Positions 17,773-26,384 of a stretch of DNA of 64,000 nt are shown in pieces; the first letter of the stretch is position 1; every line of letters begins with the position of its first letter. Source of the DNA: Streptomonospora litoralis. GTDB taxonomy: Bacteria; Actinomycetota; Actinomycetes; Streptosporangiales; Streptosporangiaceae. The stretch is taken from contig NZ_CP036455.1 of the NCBI RefSeq assembly GCF_004323735.1, positions 5,660,193 through 5,724,192 of the forward strand. The letters run 5' to 3'. The position numbers were made by a program, and so were the translations under genes. Below the pieces are notes generated by a model that saw only the letters and a list, made by a program, of their open reading frames with translations, was not told the origin of the DNA and searched no databases.

Positions 17773-17851
17773 CGCACGCTCTCCCGTCCTCTCTCGCGGG
17801 CGCCGGGCCGGCCGGGGGCCTGCCTGCCTCCATGATCGATCCGAGGATCCC

Positions 17852-18361
17852 TTACCCCATCGTGTCCACCGCACGCTGGAACGCCTGCTGGAATCCGATG
17901 CGCTCGGCGATGCTGGCCAGCACCTCGTCGGGGTAGAGGTCGAGATCGCCGGCGAGGGCGCCGAGCTCCATCTCGTCCAAGCCGAGATCGGCGAGCACGG
18001 ACATGTCGCCGGCGGGAAGCACCTGGTCGAGGTCCTCGTCGTCGGGCACGTCGATGTCGAGGTGCTCCAGCACGTCCCGGGCCAGCTGCCAGTCCACGGA
18101 AGCGGTGACGTCGGACAGGAACACGCTGACATCGTCGCCGTAGACGCGCACGAGCACGAAGAAGTCGTCGCCGATGGCCAGCAGGCCGATGGAACCGCTG
18201 ATGCTGGGCTGCTGCCGCAGCGCGTGCAGCACGCCCTTGAAGTCTTGCGTCAGGGCCATCGGGAGCTGGTAGACGTCCCAGTAGTTCTCTTCGCGGTAGG
18301 CGACCGCGGCGAAGTCGCCGCCGCCGTCGTCCTCGTCGTCGCCCAGTTCGAGTTCCGTCAT
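17852..18361 (-). CDS. tRNA adenosine deaminase-associated protein, second paralogue
   Basis: 169 aa with the same plan as its neighbour: FAAVAYREENYWDVYQLPMA, FFVLVRVYGDDVSVFLSDVT, LARDVLEHLDIDVPDDEDLD and the C-terminal YPDEVLASIAERIGF. ATG 18361 is preferred (GGTGGGG upstream); an upstream in-frame ATG at 18517 would add residues encoded by A/T-ending codons and looks wrong. Together with the adjacent gene and tadA it forms a leftward operon. Confidence 0.78.
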   Translation of the reverse strand: MTELELGDDEDDGGGDFAAVAYREENYWDVYQLPMALTQDFKGVLHALRQQPSISGSIGLLAIGDDFFVLVRVYGDDVSVFLSDVTASVDWQLARDVLEHLDIDVPDDEDLDQVLPAGDMSVLADLGLDEMELGALAGDLDLYPDEVLASIAERIGFQQAFQRAVDTMG

Positions 18362-18683
18362 CGTCACCCCACCAGCCCGGCTGTGATCGGGCCAGGATCG
18401 CAGATCGTCCGGCGCGGCGTCATCGTAGCGGTCGCGGTCGCCCGCGACCCGGTTTCCCCAGAGGGAATCTGCCTCGTGATAGAAGTCGGCGCTCACAGGT
18501 TCTATTACAACGGACATCGGGCACCCAGCAGAACGCTACGGCCGACGCGGTTGGGTTACGGATGCATCCCGCGCGCAAGGGCACGGCCGAATCCCCTGTC
18601 GCCGCGGACGGGACGACCGCAGCCGCGTGGATAGACTCGGTCGCCGATTTCCCATCGTTTGCCCAGCTCAATCGGAGTGCTCA

Positions 18684-19325
18684 ATGGAAACCCTGGTCGT
18701 CGACCACCCCCTGGTCGCGCACAAGCTCACGACCCTGCGCGACGTGGAGACCGATTCGCCCACGTTCCGCCGGCTGACCGACGAGCTGGTGACCCTGCTC
18801 GCCTACGAGGCGACCCGCGACGTGCGCGTGGCCGACGTGACGGTGGAGACGCCGCTGGCTCCGATGACCGGGGTACAGCTGACCCGGCCGACGCCCCTCG
18901 TCGTGCCGATCCTGCGCGCAGGGCTGGGCATGCTGGACGGCATGACGCGGCTGCTGCCCACCGCCAAGGTCGGCTTCCTCGGCATGGCCCGCGACGAGGA
19001 GACGCTGCGTCCGGCCACCTACGCCGACCGGCTGCCCAACGACCTGTCGGGCCGGCAGTGCTACGTGCTCGACCCGATGCTCGCCACCGGAGGGACCCTG
19101 GCCGCGGCGCTGCGGCTGCTGGTGCAGCGCGGGGCCGACCATGTCACCGCCATCTGCCTACTGGCCGCCCCCGAGGGACTGCACACCCTGTCCGAAAACC
19201 TGGAGGGAAACAGCGACGCGACGCTGCGGGTGGTGACCGCGGCGGTCGACGAACGGCTGAACGACCAGGGCTTCATCCTGCCGGGCCTGGGAGACGCCGG
19301 CGACCGGCTGTACGGGTCGGTCTGA
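18684..19325 (+). CDS. upp: Uracil phosphoribosyltransferase
   Basis: 213 aa. Pyrimidine salvage: uracil + PRPP to UMP. The PRPP-binding loop reads [20 protein letters not shown]; the N-terminal [16 protein letters not shown] and C-terminal [20 protein letters not shown] are typical. GGAG precedes the ATG by seven bases. A possible -10 (TAGACT) sits at 18632-18637 in the 322-bp divergent space shared with the TadA-associated gene. Confidence 0.95.
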   Translation: METLVVDHPLVAHKLTTLRDVETDSPTFRRLTDELVTLLAYEATRDVRVADVTVETPLAPMTGVQLTRPTPLVVPILRAGLGMLDGMTRLLPTAKVGFLGMARDEETLRPATYADRLPNDLSGRQCYVLDPMLATGGTLAAALRLLVQRGADHVTAICLLAAPEGLHTLSENLEGNSDATLRVVTAAVDERLNDQGFILPGLGDAGDRLYGSV

Positions 19326-19884
19326 ACGGTCACCCGCTACCTCCGATCCACTCCCGATCAGATCGGATCGGAACTGTCCGAACCACATCGAGGTAGAGGG
19401 CATCTGACCCCGTAGCCGCGGTTGCTCCGGCGCCGCACACACCGGACGCATCCGCGGCGCCCGGCGGGGCGCCGCCTCCGATCGGGCGAAGGCCGCCGAC
19501 AGCACACCGACCGACTTTTTTGTATCAATCTGGATCTCGATGATTGGACGTCCGAAATCCGGGAACGACCGCCACGTGCTTGTTCGCCCCGCGATGCTCC
19601 ATGCGGGCGCATCGCGTTCTGAGCACGTACGACTTGTCAATTTGCGTAGGCCGAATTCAGACTGAGACGGAGTCGTAACACAAAAGGGTGATCATGGTGC
19701 ACAGTCACTCCTGTCCCATCGATCACGCGCAACCGACCACACCCTCCCCTGACCCCTCGTCCCCTCCCACTGAACAGCATCGGCACGCATGCCCGACAGA
19801 TAGTCTGAACCCGAGGGCGGTTACGAAGCGCCTGTATGCGGGTACACAGCGCAACCGGTCACCCTTTTCCCTCGAAGGAGTGAG
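19326..19884. other. Gene-free region after upp
   Basis: 559 bp. It includes an A/T-rich patch (around 19515-19560 and 19630-19700) unlike the neighbourhood, and a possible -10 (TAGTCT, 19801-19806) for the next gene. Short open frames lack G/C-ending codons. No RNA gene recognised. Confidence 0.4.
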
Positions 19885-20106
19885 ATGCCCGAGAAGACCA
19901 CCACGCCGCGCGAACTCTCCCCCGTCGTCGACCGCCTGAACTCCGAGTTCACCGGCGTACACGACAGCGCGACCGTCACCAGGTGCGTGGACGCGGCGCG
20001 CCAGGGGGCCCTGGACGTCACCGGCCGGGCCACTCCGGAGCTAGTGGAACGCATCGCGCGCCAGCACCTCCAGGTCCTCGCTCTGGCATTCGCCGAACGC
20101 CGCTGA
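19885..20106 (+). CDS. Small helical protein, three-helix-bundle dimerisation-like
   Basis: 73 aa, predicted all-helical (VVDRLNSEFTGVHDSATVTR; ELVERIARQHLQVLALAFAE). The pattern resembles the three-helix bundle dimerisation domain found alone or fused to arsenate reductases in actinobacteria; the match is by eye. AAGGAG lies seven bases before the ATG. Confidence 0.65.
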   Translation: MPEKTTTPRELSPVVDRLNSEFTGVHDSATVTRCVDAARQGALDVTGRATPELVERIARQHLQVLALAFAERR

Positions 20107-20249
20107 GCCTTCCCCCGCCGAGTGATCAGCACCACACCGGCCGATGGGGAACGCCACGCCGGTAACGGGCATCTGGCTTTACGGGCCCGTATGTCGGTGT
20201 AACAATCACCTTGGGTCAGTGGGTCGTCAGCATTCGCGGGGAGTCGGTC

Positions 20250-20414
20250 ATGGCGAGGTTGAAAAAGTGGTTGGGGTACGCCCTCATCGCTTTCGTCGCG
20301 TTCTATCTGCTCACACAGCCGGAAAGCGCCGCAGGGGTCATCCAGACCGGTGTCGGGGGGCTCATGTCGGCAGCCGAATCACTGTCCCGATTCGTGAACA
20401 CCCTGAGCGCATAG
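20250..20414 (+). CDS. Small single-TM protein, hypothetical
   Basis: 54 aa: a basic start (MARLKKWLGYALIAFVAFYL) with one transmembrane helix, then a short amphipathic tail (AAGVIQTGVGGLMSAAESLS). GGGGAG precedes the ATG by eight bases. It lies 13 bases upstream of the PH-domain membrane gene and is probably cotranscribed with it. Confidence 0.65.
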   Translation: MARLKKWLGYALIAFVAFYLLTQPESAAGVIQTGVGGLMSAAESLSRFVNTLSA

Positions 20415-20427
20415 GGGTCACCCGGCC

Positions 20428-20946
20428 ATGAGGCTCGTCGCGCCGCCGAACAGAGCACCGGCATCGGTCAATCGCTACCTGCTGCCCTACGAACAGGACG
20501 TCGTCACCATCCGACGGCACCCGGCGGTGCTGATCGGACCCGTCGCCGCCGTGCTGGGTGCGCTGATCTTCGCGGGCATCCTGAGCAATACCGTCATCGC
20601 GTCCAGCGCGGCCGCGCTGGCGGTGATCTGGTGGGTGTGGCTGCTGATCCTGGTCTGGTTCGTGTGGCGGGTCGCCGAGTGGTCCGTCGACTACTTCGTC
20701 ATCACGTCGCAGCGCCTGCTGCTGACCCAAGGGCTAATCACCCGGCAGGTGAACATGATGCCCCTGGGCAAGGTGACCGACATGCGCTTCGAACGCTCAC
20801 TCCTGGGCCGTTTCCTGGGCTACGGCACTTTCGTGATGGAGTCGGCCGGTCAGGACCAGGCGCTGAGCAGGATCAACTTCGTGCCCTACCCGGAGCAGCT
20901 CTACCTCGAAGTCGTCGGGCTGATCTTCAAGGACCCCAACGAGTGA
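20428..20946 (+). CDS. PH domain-containing membrane protein (bPH2/YdbS-like)
   Basis: 172 aa. Two transmembrane helices (VLIGPVAAVLGALIFAGIL; ALAVIWWVWLLILVWFVW) are followed by a bacterial PH domain whose start is diagnostic (WSVDYFVITSQRLLLTQGLI) and continues through MMPLGKVTDMRFERSLLGR and GTFVMESAGQDQALSRINFV. Such proteins are membrane-anchored with a cytoplasmic PH fold of unknown ligand. Confidence 0.85.
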   Translation: MRLVAPPNRAPASVNRYLLPYEQDVVTIRRHPAVLIGPVAAVLGALIFAGILSNTVIASSAAALAVIWWVWLLILVWFVWRVAEWSVDYFVITSQRLLLTQGLITRQVNMMPLGKVTDMRFERSLLGRFLGYGTFVMESAGQDQALSRINFVPYPEQLYLEVVGLIFKDPNE

Positions 20947-21017
20947 ACTCGTGCCCGTCCGGCACGTGCCGCCGGATGCGGTGGAGCGGGCCGAAGCGCC
21001 CGCCCGGGCAACGCCGA

Positions 21018-21053
21018 CGTTGAGGGGGCGGCCGCGCGGCCGCCCCCTCAACG
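21018..21053. terminator. 36-bp perfect palindrome, terminator-like
   Basis: A perfect 18+18 palindrome (left arm CGTTGAGGGGGCGGCCGC) with no loop bases lies 70 bp after the PH-domain gene. It probably acts as a terminator hairpin. The space to the next gene (to 21512) otherwise holds a candidate promoter: TTGACT, 17 bp, TTAACT around 21450-21478, alternatively TTGTCG, 19 bp, TAGTAT. Confidence 0.6.
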
Positions 21054-21512
21054 CGTCCGCGGCCGTCTTCACCGGCCCGGCCCCCTGCCCGCGGACTCGA
21101 AGAGCGCACCGCCGCCTGCGCGGGAGCCCGGCCGCCGGCGGAGTACCCGCCGCCCGTCGCCGCGGTGGCACGCACCGCACCCGGCAGGTCCCAGCCGATC
21201 CGAAGGGGCCGCCACGAAGCGTTTCGCGTCCACGGTCACCACCCCATGCGGCGGCCGCGCCGGACGAAGCTACCCGGGCAAGCGCCGCACACCAGGTGAG
21301 AGCGGTGGGACACGCTCCGACCGGGCCGTCCGGGCGGCCTGTTCGACAAGTGCTTCGTTTTGTTCACCTGTTGTTCACCTTGACCACTCCGCTCCAGCTG
21401 AGACCCCCTGTCGACCTTCGGATACAGCCGATTCACGGGAAACCCAGGTTGACTTGTCGGTAAACGAAGGGTTAACTGTAGTATTCACCGAGGCGAACAA
21501 GGGGGTGCCGAA

Positions 21513-21767
21513 ATGAACCAACCGGTGAGCCCGGCGCCGCAGACCAGCCGTACCGCTCCGATCCGCCGCCGCACTCGCAGTGCCCTACGGCGCAAGAGCA
21601 CCGCGGAGAGCGCCGCCCCGGCGGCGCCCGCAGCGCCGCAGCCGCGCGAAACCGCCGAGGCGGTGAAGGCAGTCGAGGAGGTCGTCGCCTCCGACCGTCC
21701 GCTGCTGAGCTGGGTGCTCGTCACCGACGACAACGGACGAACCCGGCCGGAGGCCCACTGGGCCTGA
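21513..21767 (+). CDS. Small hypothetical protein with conserved-looking C-terminus
   Basis: 84 aa. The basic N-terminus (PIRRRTRSALRRK) and Ala/Pro linker look disordered. The C-terminal part (DRPLLSWVLVTDDNGRTRPE) has a normal folded-protein composition. GGGGGT lies before the ATG, and a promoter candidate lies just upstream in an A/T-rich patch. It is terminated by the hairpin at 21785. Family not recognised. Confidence 0.6.
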   Translation: MNQPVSPAPQTSRTAPIRRRTRSALRRKSTAESAAPAAPAAPQPRETAEAVKAVEEVVASDRPLLSWVLVTDDNGRTRPEAHWA

Positions 21768-21784
21768 TCCGAGGGGTCATGCTT

Positions 21785-21823
21785 CGCTGAGGGTCGGCCG
21801 CGCAGCGCGGCCGACCCTCAGCG
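21785..21823. terminator. Hairpin terminator between convergent genes
   Basis: A stem of about 18 bp (CGCTGAGGGTCGGCCGCG and its complement) with a 3-base loop lies between the small plus-strand gene and the leftward RidA gene. Confidence 0.75.
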
Positions 21824-21936
21824 CTTCCGTCGCGCCGCGGCGCCCCGGATCGCCCCCTGGAACACCGGGGGACGAAAAGGTGAACGGAAGGTCCGGCCGC
21901 GGCTCTTCCGATGCGGAACGACCGTCCGCGGCGGCC

Positions 21937-22344
21937 TCAGTCCATGACCGCGGTGGCCTCGACCTCGACCAGGTGCTCCGGCACGTCCAGCGCCGCGACC
22001 CCCACGAGGGTCGCCGGCGGCACCGGGGTGATGCCCAGCCTCTCGGCCGCCCGAGCGACTCCCTCCATGAACAGAGGCATCTTGTCGGCGGTCCAGTCGA
22101 CGACGTAGGCCCGCAGGCTCACCGCGTCGTCGAAGGAGCCGCCGACCTCGGCCAGGGCGGTGCCGATGTTGAGGTAGCACCGCTCGACCTGAGCCGCCAG
22201 ATCGCCTTCGCCGACCGTGGTGCCGTCGGCGTCCCAGGCGACCTGCCCGGCGACGGAGACCAGCTTCGAGCCGGTCGCGATCGACACCTGCCGGTAAGCG
22301 CCGATCTCCGGCAGGCCGCCGGGGTTAACCAGGGTGATGGCCAT
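21937..22344 (-). CDS. RidA/YjgF-family protein
   Basis: 135 aa. RidA-type proteins are trimeric enamine/imine deaminases or relatives. Seen: VSVAGQVAWDADGTTVGEGD, VERCYLNIGTALAEVGGSFD, LRAYVVDWTAD, and the C-terminal PPATLVGVAALDVPEHLVEV, all typical. GAGGAGG precedes the ATG. Divergent from an HxlR regulator, a common pairing, so it is probably controlled by it. Confidence 0.88.
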   Translation of the reverse strand: MAITLVNPGGLPEIGAYRQVSIATGSKLVSVAGQVAWDADGTTVGEGDLAAQVERCYLNIGTALAEVGGSFDDAVSLRAYVVDWTADKMPLFMEGVARAAERLGITPVPPATLVGVAALDVPEHLVEVEATAVMD

Positions 22345-22419
22345 GACTGTACGCCTCCTCGTCCCATGAGCCCGCGGTCCTGTTCCCGCACGCCGGACCG
22401 CGACTCCATTGGTCTCTTG

Positions 22420-22436
22420 CGGTTACTTGAGAACCG
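22420..22436. promoter_or_regulatory. Candidate HxlR operator in the ridA-hxlR divergent region
   Basis: CGGTT-ACTTGAG-AACCG is an inverted repeat with 5-bp arms and a 7-bp spacer in the 150-bp gap between the divergent genes. Position and symmetry suggest the regulator's site; unproven. Confidence 0.35.
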
Positions 22437-22494
22437 TAGGAGAGTGTGCGCTGACATGGAAGAACGCACTTTTCAGTGACTGGGGAACCCCATA

Positions 22495-22872
22495 GTGACC
22501 AAGCAGGTCAACGACTCGCCCGAGGCAGCGGATCTACGGCGCGCGGACTCCCTGGCGCGGGAGATCTTCTCCGACGTCGCCAACAAGTGGGCGCTGCTCA
22601 TCATCGAGGCGCTCGGCGAGCGCACTCTGCGCTTCAGCGAACTGCGCGAGGAGGTCGAGGGCATCAGTCACAAGATGCTCACGCAGAATCTGCGCATGCT
22701 GGAACGCAACGGTCTGGCCGAGCGGACGGTGCACCCGACCGTGCCGCCGCGGGTCGAGTACACCCTGACGCAGCCGGGCCGCGACCTGCGGGAGACGGTC
22801 GACCGCATGTGCGAGTGGACGCACCGGCACTTCAGCCACATCGAGGACTCCCGGCAGCGCTTCGACGCCTGA
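22495..22872 (+). CDS. HxlR-family winged-helix transcriptional regulator
   Basis: 125 aa. The HxlR signature is clear: ANKWALLIIEALGERTLRFS, ELREEVEGISHKMLTQNLR, MLERNGLAERTVHPTVPPRV, EYTLTQPGRDL. A GTG start is used. Divergent from the RidA-family gene; it is probably a redox- or electrophile-responsive repressor of that gene and perhaps itself. Confidence 0.9.
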   Translation: MTKQVNDSPEAADLRRADSLAREIFSDVANKWALLIIEALGERTLRFSELREEVEGISHKMLTQNLRMLERNGLAERTVHPTVPPRVEYTLTQPGRDLRETVDRMCEWTHRHFSHIEDSRQRFDA

Positions 22873-22969
22873 GGGCCAACGCGAGACCAGGGTCGCCGAT
22901 TCAGCCGTGTTCAAGAACGCCGGTCTGCTGTGCGGCCTTGCTGTGGCCTTGCCGGTTTTTCGGGTGGAT

Positions 22970-23480
22970 GGGTGGTCTAAAGCGGCGGCGACGGTGGCGG
23001 ATGGCTGGGCCTACGGTCACCGGGGCGAGTGCCCGCCGGTGGCGGCGGCCGACGGGGCGGCTCGGGTCCGCTGGGCGGCCTTGATGGTCTGCCGGGCGAC
23101 GGGTGGACTTGACTGAGAAGCGGCGGCGACGGTGGCGGATGGCCGGGACCGCGCCCACCGGGCCGGGTGCCCGCCGGTGGGGCGCCCGACGGGGCGGCTC
23201 GGGTCCGCTGGGCGGCCTTGATGGTCTGCCGGGTTGTAGGTGGTCTTCACTGGAAAAGCGGCGGCGAGGGCGCCAGTGGGGTCGGGCCCGCGCCCACCGG
23301 TACCGGTGCCCGCCGGTGGGGCGCCCGACGGGGGCGGCGACGGCAGGAATGGGGCCAGGCCCGCGGACGTCGGTTCGGGTGCTCGCCGGTTGGGCTGCCG
23401 ACGAGGCGGCGAGGGCACCGCGGGGTGGCGCCCGCGGTCACCGGGCCGGGTGCTCGCCGGTTAGGCGCCCGACGGAGCGG
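22970..23480 (+). repeat. Tandem ~138-bp GC-rich repeat array (locus B)
   Basis: Two adjacent full units: GCGGCGGCGACGGTGGCGGA starts at 22982 and 23120, and a third start (GCGGCGGCGAGGG) lies at 23258, giving a 138-bp period. The core GGCGGCCTTGATGGTCTGCC is at 23074-23093 and 23211-23230. After 23330 the copies are shortened to roughly 72 bp by loss of the core. The unit matches loci A and C. The period is divisible by three here but is 140 bp in locus C, so a common peptide repeat is unlikely. Confidence 0.75.
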
Positions 23481-24036
23481 CGACGACGCCGGCGGGGGCC
23501 CGGCCCGCGGTGGTCGGCGGCCGCCATGCAGCCGGATCGGGGCCACGAGATGCACATACGTGCGGCGGCACCCGCCTCGGCGCCGCCCCGAGACGCCACC
23601 CTCGCACCGCCATTCCGCAATACGAAAAACACGCGGTGTTTTGCCCACAAATGCCCGAGTTATCAGTGGACCCACAGCCACGCCGCGACAGCGGTGGCCC
23701 ACGAGGCGCACCGAATGGCGCGAAAACGCCCCCGACATCAACTTTTCGTGCGTCTCGTGGCCGCTGCGCCCGCCGAGGCCGTCCACAAAACGGGCATAGG
23801 CCCCCAAAAGTCCACCCCATCGGGCGGTGGAGCTCCCCGCGGCCGCACCCGGGCGCCACAAGCGACGCGTCGTCGCCCCCGGCCCCCGATCCGGCGCGCC
23901 ACCGGGGGCGTGCGGGCATCCGCGGCCGCGCCCCGCCGCGCGGCCTCCGGCCGGTGCTGGCCCGGCAGGGGACACGGCGAGACCCAGCCGGCGCACCGGC
24001 GCCGGTAGGTCCCCTATGCCGGTCCATCCGGCGATG

Positions 24037-24089
24037 ATCGCGAACTTATGGCCGCGGAATACGCCTTCCTGCGACCATAAGTTCACGAT
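24037..24089. repeat. 19-bp imperfect inverted repeat (hairpin element)
   Basis: Arms at 24037-24055 and 24071-24089 pair at 17 of 19 positions (ATCGCGAACTTATGGCCGC against GCGACCATAAGTTCACGAT) around a 15-base loop. It is much less GC-rich than its surroundings. It could be a mobile hairpin repeat or the end of a lost element. Confidence 0.6.
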
Positions 24090-24106
24090 GACGGGCCAAG
24101 CCGCGC

Positions 24107-24162
24107 CGAGTCTGTCTGCAGGGCTGGATTCGGCGCCGAATCCAGCCCTGCAGACAGACTCG
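24107..24162. repeat. 56-bp perfect palindrome
   Basis: Positions 24107-24134 and 24135-24162 are exact reverse complements with no loop (centre TTCGGC|GCCGAA; arms contain TCTGCAGGGCTGGATTCGGC). It is located 17 bp after the hairpin element, in a gene-free island. Far longer than needed for an operator. See findings. Confidence 0.85.
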
Positions 24163-24300
24163 ATGGCACCGGTGCCGCCCAACGCAGGGTTTTAACCAGA
24201 CAGCGGCCGGAATCCGGTGAAAACCGCGCGTTCGATGCGCCGACCGGCCCACGGCGGCCCAACGCCGCCCCGCCGCCGGGCGCGCCACCGGCCAGCACCC

Positions 24301-24700
24301 GATCCGTCGACCACGGCCCCGAGCCACCGCCGACCTCGCCGCCCGTCGTTCCCCGTCAGAACACCCGCCACCCGGCAGACCAACAAGGCCGCCCAGCAGA
24401 CCCGACCCGCCCCCGCCGCAACCGCCACCGGCGAGCACCCGATCCGTCGACCACGGCCCCGAGCCACCGCCGACCTCGCCGCCCGTCGTTCCCCGTCAGA
24501 ACACCCGCCACCCGGCAGACCAACAAGGCCGCCCAGCAGACCCGACCCGCCCCCGCCGCAACCGCCACCGGCGGGCACCCGACCCGTCGACCGCGGGCCC
24601 AAACCACCGCCGACCTCGGCGCCCGTCGTTCCCCGTCAGAACACCCGCCACCCGGCAGACCAACAAGGCCGCCCAGCGGATCCGAGCCGCACGGCCCGAC
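24301..24700 (-). repeat. Tandem 140-bp GC-rich repeat array, inverted orientation (locus C)
   Basis: Three units begin at 24301, 24441 and 24581 (GATCCGTCGA, GATCCGTCGA, GACCCGTCGA), an exact 140-bp period; units 1 and 2 are nearly identical, unit 3 is diverged and truncated near 24690. On the minus strand the core reads GGCGGCCTTGTTGGTCTGCC (24374-24393, 24514-24533, 24654-24673), as in loci A and B. As 140 is not a multiple of three, each unit shifts the frame, so the array does not encode a repeat protein. Confidence 0.85.
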
Positions 24701-24962
24701 CGCCCATGGGAGGCCGGACCGATCCAGCACTTCTGAAACACGGCTAAGCCGAAAGAGCGGCATCGCCGCTCGCTCGGCTATCGATTTGTCGACAAATCGG
24801 CTCCATGCAACCGCTCTGAAGGCACATAGTCGTCCGCCTCCGTCGTGCGTCGTGCGTCGTGGGTCGTGCGAACGGAGCGTCGCCCGAATCCGTCGGAGGG
24901 CTCCGCTAACCTGCGGTCATCCGCGTCCCGCGACGCCGTGCCGCGAGGAAGGTGCAGAACCC

Positions 24963-25502
24963 ATGGCCACGATGCTGTACTCGGCGACGATGTCCCTCGA
25001 CGGGTTCATCGCCGGCCCCGGGGGCGACATGTCCTGGCTGACCCCGTACCTGGGGCCCGACCCGACCATGGAGGGCCTCGTCCACCGGATCGGCGCCCTG
25101 CTCGTCGGCAACCGGACCTTCGGTGGCGACGACCCGAACAGGGGCACCGAGAACGAAGGCGCGTTCGGCGGCCAGTGGAGCGGCCCGACCTTCGTGCTCA
25201 CCCACGCCCCGCCCGCGGAGCCGGTTTCCGGGGTGTCCTTCGTGGGTGATCTGGAGAGCGGGGTCGCCGCAGCGAAGGAGGCCGCCGGGGAGAAGTACGT
25301 CAACATCCTCGGCGCCGACGTCGCACGCCAGTGCCTGGAGGCCGGCCTGCTCGACGAGGTGCTGGTGGGCATCGTGCCCGTCATGCTCGGCGACGGCGTC
25401 CGGCTGTTCGACCATCCCGGCGGCACCGGCATCCGGTTGGAGCGCATCTGCCTGACCCACGCTCCGCTGGCGACCGACCTCTGGCTGCGGGTGGTCCGCT
25501 GA
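24963..25502 (+). CDS. Dihydrofolate reductase family protein (RibD C-terminal-like)
   Basis: 179 aa. MLYSATMSLDGFIAGPGGDM at the start, a GALLVGNRTFGGDDP segment, then VNILGADVARQCLEAGLLDE and VPVMLGDGVRLFDHP identify the family. A purine-rich GAGGAAGG lies about ten bases before the ATG. Probable NADPH-dependent reductase, substrate unknown. A relative is at 13844. Confidence 0.85.
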   Translation: MATMLYSATMSLDGFIAGPGGDMSWLTPYLGPDPTMEGLVHRIGALLVGNRTFGGDDPNRGTENEGAFGGQWSGPTFVLTHAPPAEPVSGVSFVGDLESGVAAAKEAAGEKYVNILGADVARQCLEAGLLDEVLVGIVPVMLGDGVRLFDHPGGTGIRLERICLTHAPLATDLWLRVVR

Positions 25503-25694
25503 CCCCGGCTATCGGGCCCGGTCGGCTGGTCGACGGGTCGCGCTGTCGACATGGCGGCGAGTCGACGAACCGGCGAATCGCCGACCCGGAACGGCGGGCT
25601 AACTGGCGCGGTAGCCGCGGGTTTTCCGCGTGCGCGGACAAGGTCCGCCGACAGCCCGCGCTCGGGGTGCGGCGCCGGGTCGAGCGGCGAGGCG

Positions 25695-26228
25695 TCAGTC
25701 GTCCTGCTCCGCGCGGGCCTTGATACCGCGCAAGGTGATCTCCATGCCGGTCCGCAGTTCGTCCAACCGGCCGACCACCAACTGCTCCTCCAGGTCGGGC
25801 ATGCGGTCGATCGCGGCGGTAAGCCCGGAGCGGCCCGGTCCCAGACGCGCCGACTGGCGCAGCAGCGTGCCGCCGTCCGACCGGGGTTCGAGAGTGTAGC
25901 GCCATGTCGCCATGGGGCGGTCGGGATCGTCGGCGGGCGGGCCGAACCGCCCGTCGGCGTCCAGCACGACCCAGCCGAACGCGTGCTCCGGCTCGAACTC
26001 GACGATTTGGACGACGGTCCGCCACTCGCCGAGGCGCCGGCTGCGGTTGTGCCCCGCGAAGCGCGCCCCGACCGCCGGCTCCGTCGCGCCGTCGAGCCAC
26101 TCCACCCGCATCAGCTCCGGACTGTGCAGCGCGGGCGCCGCGATGTCGGCCACGACCGCCCACACCCGCGCCGCCCCGGCGCCGATGCCCACCTCGGAGG
26201 ACACCCGCGGCCCGTCCGCGAAACGCAT
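25695..26228 (-). CDS. SRPBCC-family protein (polyketide cyclase/dehydrase-like fold)
   Basis: 177 aa helix-grip fold: VSSEVGIGAGAARVWAVVAD at the N-terminus, VGARFAGHNRSRRLGEWRTV, ATWRYTLEPRSDGGTLLRQS and a long C-terminal helix. Members bind hydrophobic small molecules. GAGGAG precedes the ATG by five bases. Nothing adjacent points to a ligand. Confidence 0.8.
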   Translation of the reverse strand: MRFADGPRVSSEVGIGAGAARVWAVVADIAAPALHSPELMRVEWLDGATEPAVGARFAGHNRSRRLGEWRTVVQIVEFEPEHAFGWVVLDADGRFGPPADDPDRPMATWRYTLEPRSDGGTLLRQSARLGPGRSGLTAAIDRMPDLEEQLVVGRLDELRTGMEITLRGIKARAEQDD

Positions 26229-26384
26229 GCCCGCTCCTCACCCCTAAATCCCGAACCCAGCGTCCTGCTCTGGCTGCCCAGTCTGCCGGAGGGCGCATAA
26301 ACAGGTGGCGAGCGGTCTACACTCGATGCGGCCGCCTCCGGCCACGGTCGATCGCGATCTCCCGACCCCTTCTAACGTGTCCCC

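Larger units (their letters stand above)
22873..24962. other. 2.1-kb gene-free, repeat-rich island
   Basis: Between the HxlR gene and the DHFR-like gene no reading frame has both a start signal and consistent codon bias. It holds repeat locus B (22970-23480), a stretch with several lower-GC words (23600-23830), an inverted repeat (24037-24089), a 56-bp perfect palindrome (24107-24162), repeat locus C in inverted orientation (24301-24700) and the palindrome CGATTTGTCGACAAATCG at 24782-24799. Long frames here are open only because of GC richness. Confidence 0.6.

Noticed and set aside
19688..19939. Plus-strand frame of 83 codons after upp
   Set aside because: His/Pro/Ser-rich, no codon bias, overlaps the better-supported gene at 19885.
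23247..24182. Minus-strand frame of 311 codons across repeat locus B and the palindrome
   Set aside because: It runs through non-coding repeats and the palindrome, has no ribosome-binding site and no codon bias; treated as non-coding.
24301..24700. CRISPR array
   Set aside because: The units are contiguous 140-bp tandem repeats without unique spacers, and no cas genes are present.
24192..24763. Gly/Arg-rich frames in repeat locus C that look like a protein repeat
   Set aside because: The 140-bp period shifts frame at every unit, so the apparent repeats are the same DNA read in three frames.
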